The notes under the pieces: model-generated
What the model was told of the DNA's origin: nothing
Database searches by the model: none
The model's input: the letters and a program-made list of their open reading frames with translations, nothing else
DNA from: CAZZKF01 sp964654995
GTDB taxonomy: Bacteria > Pseudomonadota > Alphaproteobacteria > CAZZKF01
Reading direction: 5' to 3'
NCBI GenBank assembly: GCA_964654995.1
Contig: CAZZKF010000085.1
Coordinates: forward strand, 1-10,194
DNA length: 10,194 nt
Shown: piece after piece, positions 5,613 to 10,194 of the stretch
Position numbering within the stretch: position 1 is the stretch's first letter
How the letters are laid out: every line of letters begins with the position of its first letter
Program-made: the position numbers and the translations under genes

Positions 5613-7466
5613 ATGGACCGGCTTGCAGCCTTTGCTTTTGGTCTTCTTTTCCTGGTGCCGGTCGTCATGGCGGTGCCGGCATCGCCCGTCTCGGCCAGCG
5701 AGGAAGTGGCGAACACCGTTCACAACCTGTCCACCTCGGGTCCCGGCCCGTTCAAGAGCGGCACCGTCAACGAGGTCTGTGTGTTCTGCCACACGCCCCA
5801 CAACAGCCGGCCGGAAGCGCCGCTGTGGAACCGTCAATTGAGCGGCCAGACCTACAGTGAATATACCAGCTCCACATTGCAGTCGGTGCCCGGGCAGCCG
5901 ACGGGCAGTTCGCTGCTGTGCCTGGCCTGTCACGATGGCACAGTAGCGTTGGGCGCTCTGGTCAATCCGCCGGGCCCGAGCAACGATCTTGAAACCACGT
6001 TTCTGACCGGCCGGGCCAATATCGGCACCGATCTGACCAACGACCACCCGATTTCCTTTACCTACGACGACGCCCTGGCGGCGGCCGACCAGGAGCTGGC
6101 ATCGCCGGCCGGTATCGATCTTCCTCTGGAGGGCGGCCAGGTTCAGTGCACCACCTGCCATGACCCTCACAAGGGTGATATCCCGCCGTTCCTGCGCAAG
6201 ACGACGCTGAACGGCGATCTGTGCACGACCTGTCATGTCAGATCCGGGCTGACGTGGGACTGGAACAATGCCGCCCACGCGGTTTCGGTTGCAACGCCCT
6301 CGGGTGCCGACCCATGGGCCGAGCGCAAACCCGCCTGGAAGGGTGCGACGGTAGCTGAAAACGCCTGCTTCAACTGCCACACGCCCCACAATGCTGCAAC
6401 GCCAAACCGGCTGCAAAAGAATATCGAGGAAAATACCTGTTTCCTCTGCCACGACGGCTCCGTTGCGGCATCCGATATCGAATCCGAATTGCTGAAATTC
6501 TCACGCCACCCGGTGGAAACAACCCCCAACCCCAGTCACGACGCCACCAAGGTCGAAAATCCCTTGACCATGCCTTTGCACGTCGAGTGCACCGACTGTC
6601 ACAACCCCCATGCTGCGGAATCGTCGCCGCCGATGATCTCGTTCAACCCGAACAACCCGTTCGATCCCGACCATGCGACCGCACCGGCGGCCAGCGGCAG
6701 GATCCGGGGCGTGACCGGCATCGACATCGCCGGCAATGAAAAGGCGGAAGTCGATTACGAATACGAGCTGTGCTTCAAGTGCCACGGCCTGCCGGCCAAA
6801 AGTGCGTGTGACGACGGCCGCTGCGAGACCGCCACCTCCTTTTCCATGCTCCGCCAGGATGGCGTTTACAACATCCGGGACAAGGTCAGCACCAGCACCC
6901 CGGGGCTGGTTTCATATCATCCGATCGAGATCAACAATCCGGCCAATGACGATGAAGTTCCGAGTTTGAGGAACGATATCCCCCTGAACCGGTCCACCAG
7001 TCTTATTTACTGCTCGGATTGTCACAACAGCGATCGCTCGCTGGCCGCCGGTCTCAGCGGACCGACCGGACCGCACGGCTCGATTTACGGCGCGATCCTC
7101 ACCCAGGAGTATTCCTTCGATCCGGTCGTGCCCTACAGCTCACAGGCCTATGAGCTGTGTTACAAATGCCATGATGAGTCCGCCATTCTCGGCGATGCCA
7201 GCGGCTTTCCCCATCGCAAGCATGTGCAGAAGGAAGACCTGGCGTGCATCAACTGCCACGATCCCCATGGCTCGCTCAAGTTTCCGCATCTGCTCAATTT
7301 CCTGGTCAACGTGAACTTCGGCGGCCAGACCTTTCAGATCACCGGCGCTGGCGGGTTCTCGGAGCCGACATGGATCGACGAAGGCAAGTTCAAGGGGCGA
7401 TGTTATCTGAGCTGTCACGGCGAAACGCACAACGGATGGCGCTACCCGCGCATGGGAGGCAATTAA
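5613..7466 (+). CDS. large multiheme c-type cytochrome, 11 CXXCH plus one CXXXCH
   Basis: The 617-aa product starts at ATG 5613, preceded by GGGAGG (5599-5604) inside the upstream gene. A Sec signal peptide ends near residue 29 (VSAS); there is no lipobox. CXXCH motifs begin at residues 56, 103, 179, 204, 252, 276, 326, 387, 467, 516 and 545, and a CYLSCH (CX3CH) lies at 597-602. Residues 30-210 are a paralogue of the tetraheme cytochrome at 794-1444, sharing VCVFCHTPHN, PLWNRQ, CLACHDG, LTNDHPIS and the matching distal histidines H37, H63, H145 and H186. Residues 252-391 repeat the pattern CHTPHN, CHDG, HPV, VEC-x2-CHNPH, LC-x2-CH; the remainder adds four more sites. This suggests growth by module duplication. 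It is likely an extracellular or surface electron-transfer protein. CDDGRC (399-404) lacks a following His and is not counted. Confidence 0.92.
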   Translation: MDRLAAFAFGLLFLVPVVMAVPASPVSASEEVANTVHNLSTSGPGPFKSGTVNEVCVFCHTPHNSRPEAPLWNRQLSGQTYSEYTSSTLQSVPGQPTGSSLLCLACHDGTVALGALVNPPGPSNDLETTFLTGRANIGTDLTNDHPISFTYDDALAAADQELASPAGIDLPLEGGQVQCTTCHDPHKGDIPPFLRKTTLNGDLCTTCHVRSGLTWDWNNAAHAVSVATPSGADPWAERKPAWKGATVAENACFNCHTPHNAATPNRLQKNIEENTCFLCHDGSVAASDIESELLKFSRHPVETTPNPSHDATKVENPLTMPLHVECTDCHNPHAAESSPPMISFNPNNPFDPDHATAPAASGRIRGVTGIDIAGNEKAEVDYEYELCFKCHGLPAKSACDDGRCETATSFSMLRQDGVYNIRDKVSTSTPGLVSYHPIEINNPANDDEVPSLRNDIPLNRSTSLIYCSDCHNSDRSLAAGLSGPTGPHGSIYGAILTQEYSFDPVVPYSSQAYELCYKCHDESAILGDASGFPHRKHVQKEDLACINCHDPHGSLKFPHLLNFLVNVNFGGQTFQITGAGGFSEPTWIDEGKFKGRCYLSCHGETHNGWRYPRMGGN

Positions 7467-7514
7467 GATCGCCAGCGGTTCCGATGGCAATGGTGCAGCC
7501 CTGTGGCGGGCCGG
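7467..7514. other. short convergent intergenic region
   Basis: This 48-bp stretch separates the stop of the large cytochrome from the stop of the opposing epimerase gene. I see no strong hairpin with a T-tract on either strand, so no intrinsic terminator can be supported. Confidence 0.5.
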
Positions 7515-8656
7515 TTACGTCTTCTCAAGATAGCCGTTGGCGACCAGCCAGTTGTGGCAATCCTTGAGACAGGTGCGCAAAGGCACCTTGCGGTACCCCA
7601 GCTCGCGCTCCGCCTNNNNNNNNNNNNNNNNNNNNNNNNNNNNNNNNNNNNNNNNNNNNNNNNNNNNNNNNNNNNNNNNNNNNNNNNNNNNNNNNNNNNN
7701 NNNNNNNNNNNNNNNTCCTTGAGACAGGTGCGCAAAGGCACCTTGCGGTACCCCAGCTCGCGCTCCGCCTTGTCGGTCTGGCAGGACACCGAGCAGCACA
7801 TCAGGGCGGCCATTTCCGGGGTGATATCGGGCTCCCGGTTGGTGATCCAGGACACGGCTGCCCCGAGCCGGGCGACGGTCTTGAGCACCGGCGCCGGGGC
7901 GACCTTGGCCGACAGCTCGACGCCCAGCAGCCGCGCGATTTCCCGGATCACGTCGGCAAAGGCTACCTCTTCACCGGGCAGCAGGTAATTTTCGCCGGTG
8001 CGCCCCGCGTCCACCGCCGTAATGTGAGCCCGCACCACTTCGCGGACATGATTGAACGGCACTGCGCCAGGGGGCAGCGCCTTGATCTTGCCGTCCCGCA
8101 CCTGGAAAAAGAGGCGCGCCCAACTGCGCGTATCGTGGGGGCCGATAATGGCGCAAGGGTTGATGATCACGGCATCGAGCCCCAAGGCCACGGCCTTGCG
8201 CACCTCGACCTCGGCCAGCCACTTGCTGCGCTCGTAATTGATCCACGAACGGGAGGCAATCGACGGCGTCGATTCATTGATCGGCTGCCGGTGCAGGCCA
8301 TAGGCCGACACTGTTGAGGTATGGATGAACCTGGCGGCTCCGCGGGCTTCTGCGGCGTTCAGAACGTTGTGTGTGCCCTCGACATTGATGCGGGTCTGGC
8401 GGCGATTGTGCCGGGCCCACATGTTGGTATCGCCGGCAACGTGGAAGACGGCGTCGGCTCCTTCCGGCATCACTGCACACAGGCGCGCAGGGTCGAGCAG
8501 ATCCCCTTCCACACAGTCGGCGCCGAGCCGCACCAGGTCGCCGATATCGGCGCCGGTGCGGTGCAGGGCGACAACCTGCCAGTTCCGGGCGTTGAGTTCG
8601 GCGACCAGGTTATGGCCGACGAAGCCCGTCCCCCCGGTTACGAAAGCGGTCCGCAT
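7515..8656 (-). CDS. NAD(P)-dependent epimerase/reductase, extended SDR (interrupted by an assembly gap)
   Basis: Start ATG is at 8654-8656 with an AGGGA/GGGGG purine stretch upstream. The N-terminal Rossmann motif TGGTGFVG (residues 7-14) and the YERSK active-site motif (Tyr141, Lys145) with the preceding HTSTVSAYG segment define an extended short-chain dehydrogenase of the dihydroflavonol-4-reductase or sugar-epimerase type. Near the C-terminus the gene runs into 100 Ns flanked by two identical 55-bp copies. Removing the Ns and one copy (155 bases) restores one frame that ends with the residues LVANGYLEKT at 7515, giving 328 residues, a normal family length. Read literally, the frame shifts at the gap and gives a false tail extending to 7463. 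The substrate cannot be deduced. It follows the thiamine-diphosphate enzyme gene by 84 bases on the same strand and may be co-transcribed with it. Confidence 0.88.
7561..7615. repeat. 55-bp duplicate, left flank of the gap (assembly artefact)
   Basis: These 55 bases are identical to 7716-7770 and both encode the same stretch of the epimerase (AERELGYRKVP). They are most simply one genomic segment present at both contig ends joined across the Ns. Confidence 0.9.
7616..7715. other. assembly gap of 100 Ns
   Basis: Exactly 100 N characters, the conventional placeholder for a gap of unknown size. The identical 55-bp flanks suggest the two contigs in fact overlap and the true gap is negative. Confidence 0.97.
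7716..7770. repeat. 55-bp duplicate, right flank of the gap (assembly artefact)
   Basis: Exact copy of 7561-7615. The reading frame of the epimerase enters this copy from the right and, if the copies are merged, continues through the other to a natural stop. Confidence 0.9.
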
Positions 8657-8740
8657 GCCCCCGTTCCCTTTATGCCGGCCATCGTGACAACCGGTCCGAG
8701 CGGTTTTGACGTGCCGCCGTCATAACCGCCGGGGCGGGCT

Positions 8741-10194
8741 CTAGCCGGCTTCGATGTTTTCGTAATAGGGGAGCGCAATCTGCGATTCCTTGTCCCAGGT
8801 GCCGAGAAGCGCCAGCGTGAACGGCGCCACCGCCCATTTGTCGGTCATCACGTTGACGCAGGCCGGCTTGCCGCTGGCGAAGGCGCGTTCCATGGCCGCA
8901 GCCAGGTCTTCGATGTTCTCCACCAACTCGCCATGGCAGCCGAAGGCAGCGGCAACGTCATCGTACCTGGTGGCAGCCAGTTCGGTCACCGCCAGGCGGT
9001 TGCGCCCGAACATGATGTCCTGGCCGTGCAGAGACATGCCCCAGGACTGGTTGTTGAGGACCACGGTGACAATCGGCAGATCGTGCCGCACCATGGTGTC
9101 GAATTCCTGGATATTGAGGCCGACGGCGCCGTCGCCGGTGATGCACACCACCTGGCGCTCAGGATGGGCAATCTTGGCACCAACGGCCAGGCCCTGGCCG
9201 GTCCCGAGGCAGCCCAGATAGCCGGCGGAGAGAAAACTGCCACCATGGTGCGGGCGGGCCACGGTTTCCACCCAGCTGAACGCCTCACCGCCATCGGCGA
9301 CCAGGATCGCATCCTGGTCCAGGCAGTCGATAATGGCGGTGACCGCCTGGTAGGGATGGATGGGTGGATCGGTGTTTTCGAGGACATCGGCGAACTGCCG
9401 GCGGTGAGCGTCGGCGGCTGTGCGGACGGTTTCCTGCCAGACGCTGCGGTCCGGCCATTGATGGTTGGCGGCGGCGGCATCGAGGGCGAGCAGGGTCTGG
9501 CGGCAGTCGGCGACGATCGGCACGGCGACATCGCGCAACCGTCCGATCTCGCGGCCGTCGATATCGACATGGATGAGCCGGGCATCACCGGGCACGATGA
9601 CATCGGTCAGACCGCCGGTCCACATGCCGAGGCGCGCCCCGAGGATCAGGAGCACGTCGGGGCGGCCACGTCCGAGTTCGCCAAGCACCGCCATGTTGGG
9701 AAAGGTGCCGCCGAACAGCGGGTGATCGCCGGGCACCAGCCCCTGGCCGCGGGTGTTGGCGTAAACCGGGATGCCGGTGCGCTCGGCAAAGGCCAGAAGC
9801 TCGGCTCCACCGCCCGAGAACCAGGCGCCGCCGCCGGCCATGATCGCCGGACGCTCGGCATCGAGCAGCAGGTCGATAGCGGCGGATACCGCCTCGGGCA
9901 TCGGCCCGGGCGGCGCCTTCACGGTAATCGTCTGGGGGATATGCACCGCTTCGGCATTGACCTGGCTGAACAGCACGTCGATGGGGATCTCCAGAAAAAC
10001 CGGTCCCGGCCGCCCCGTCGTTGCTGTTCGAATGGCGTGGGCGACAAGATTCGGAATGCGGTGCGTCTGGGTGATCCGATGCGCCCATTTGGTCACGCAG
10101 GCCGACATGGCGACCTGATCGAAGCCGCCCTGAAGCGGGTTGACCTCGGCATCGCGCAAGGGCGGCGCGCCGGCGACGTAAAGCACCGGAATGC
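8741..10194 (-). CDS. thiamine-diphosphate enzyme, acetolactate synthase-like (5' end outside window)
   Basis: The visible 483 residues end at TAG (complement of 8741-8743); the N-terminus, probably 80-100 residues including the catalytic glutamate region, lies beyond the right edge. Visible parts are the end of the PYR domain (TKWAHR, GRPGPVFLEIP), the central domain (GARLGMWTGG, HVDID) and the C-terminal PP domain with the ThDP/Mg motif GDGAVGLN...LNN (about 351-379 counted from the GTG at 10186) and the sequence EFDTMVRHDLP. This order is that of acetolactate synthase large subunits, benzaldehyde lyase and 2-hydroxyacyl-CoA lyase; the exact reaction cannot be assigned because substrate-pocket residues differ among these enzymes. 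The GTG at 10186 is an internal codon, not the true start. It is the first visible gene of a minus-strand pair with the epimerase and has no evident link to the cytochrome operon. Confidence 0.88.
   Translation of the reverse strand, partial: IPVLYVAGAPPLRDAEVNPLQGGFDQVAMSACVTKWAHRITQTHRIPNLVAHAIRTATTGRPGPVFLEIPIDVLFSQVNAEAVHIPQTITVKAPPGPMPEAVSAAIDLLLDAERPAIMAGGGAWFSGGGAELLAFAERTGIPVYANTRGQGLVPGDHPLFGGTFPNMAVLGELGRGRPDVLLILGARLGMWTGGLTDVIVPGDARLIHVDIDGREIGRLRDVAVPIVADCRQTLLALDAAAANHQWPDRSVWQETVRTAADAHRRQFADVLENTDPPIHPYQAVTAIIDCLDQDAILVADGGEAFSWVETVARPHHGGSFLSAGYLGCLGTGQGLAVGAKIAHPERQVVCITGDGAVGLNIQEFDTMVRHDLPIVTVVLNNQSWGMSLHGQDIMFGRNRLAVTELAATRYDDVAAAFGCHGELVENIEDLAAAMERAFASGKPACVNVMTDKWAVAPFTLALLGTWDKESQIALPYYENIEAG

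Noticed and set aside
6807..6824. CDDGRC in the large cytochrome as a CX4C heme site
   Set aside because: The second cysteine is followed by Glu, not His, so no proximal ligand is present.
7463..7615. Epimerase C-terminus extending to 7463 in the literal frame
   Set aside because: The frame is shifted by the artificial gap; merging the duplicate 55-bp flanks gives a natural end at 7515 and the expected family length.
1..10194. CRISPR array, tRNA, rRNA, insertion sequence or phage elements
   Set aside because: No regularly spaced repeats, cloverleaf-like segments, transposase motifs or terminal inverted repeats were seen on reading both strands.

Overview
The window is high-GC DNA from a Gram-negative bacterium. 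The evidence is outer-membrane lipoproteins, a large beta-barrel, Sec signal peptides and many c-type cytochromes. An FNR-type box (TTGATCTGCGTCAA) would fit a pseudomonad/alphaproteobacterial-type regulator, but the phylum cannot be fixed from sequence reading alone. A run of 100 Ns flanked by identical 55-bp sequences shows this is a draft or metagenome assembly.

Layout. Positions 1-239 hold the 3' end of an NHL-repeat beta-propeller gene. A 554-bp non-coding stretch follows (240-793) with hairpins, an 11-bp tandem repeat, an FNR-like box and a two-tier leader stem-loop. From 794 to 7466 six plus-strand genes form an apparent extracellular electron transfer locus: a tetraheme cytochrome that resembles the Geobacter nanowire cytochrome OmcE; a triheme c7-type lipoprotein; a second, secreted triheme c7-type cytochrome; a 652-aa outer-membrane beta-barrel; an NHL-repeat (six-bladed propeller) lipoprotein; and a large cytochrome with 11 CXXCH motifs plus one CXXXCH motif. 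Up to 22 hemes are encoded in under 7 kb. On the minus strand, convergent to this, lie an extended-SDR NAD(P)-dependent epimerase/reductase (7515-8656, interrupted by the artificial gap) and, upstream of it, a thiamine-diphosphate enzyme of the acetolactate synthase type (8741 to beyond the right edge). These two look like ordinary metabolism and are probably unrelated to the cytochromes.

How the genes may work together (inference). The triheme c7 proteins would carry electrons in the periplasm or at a membrane face, the barrel would form or support an outer-membrane conduit, and the OmcE-like and 12-heme cytochromes would act at or beyond the cell surface, possibly as filaments. The NHL lipoproteins are likely assembly or scaffold partners, because an NHL gene directly precedes a cytochrome with an OmcE-like domain twice in this window. 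That repeated NHL + OmcE-like pairing, and the fusion of an OmcE-like domain to an eight-heme extension, are the most notable things here.
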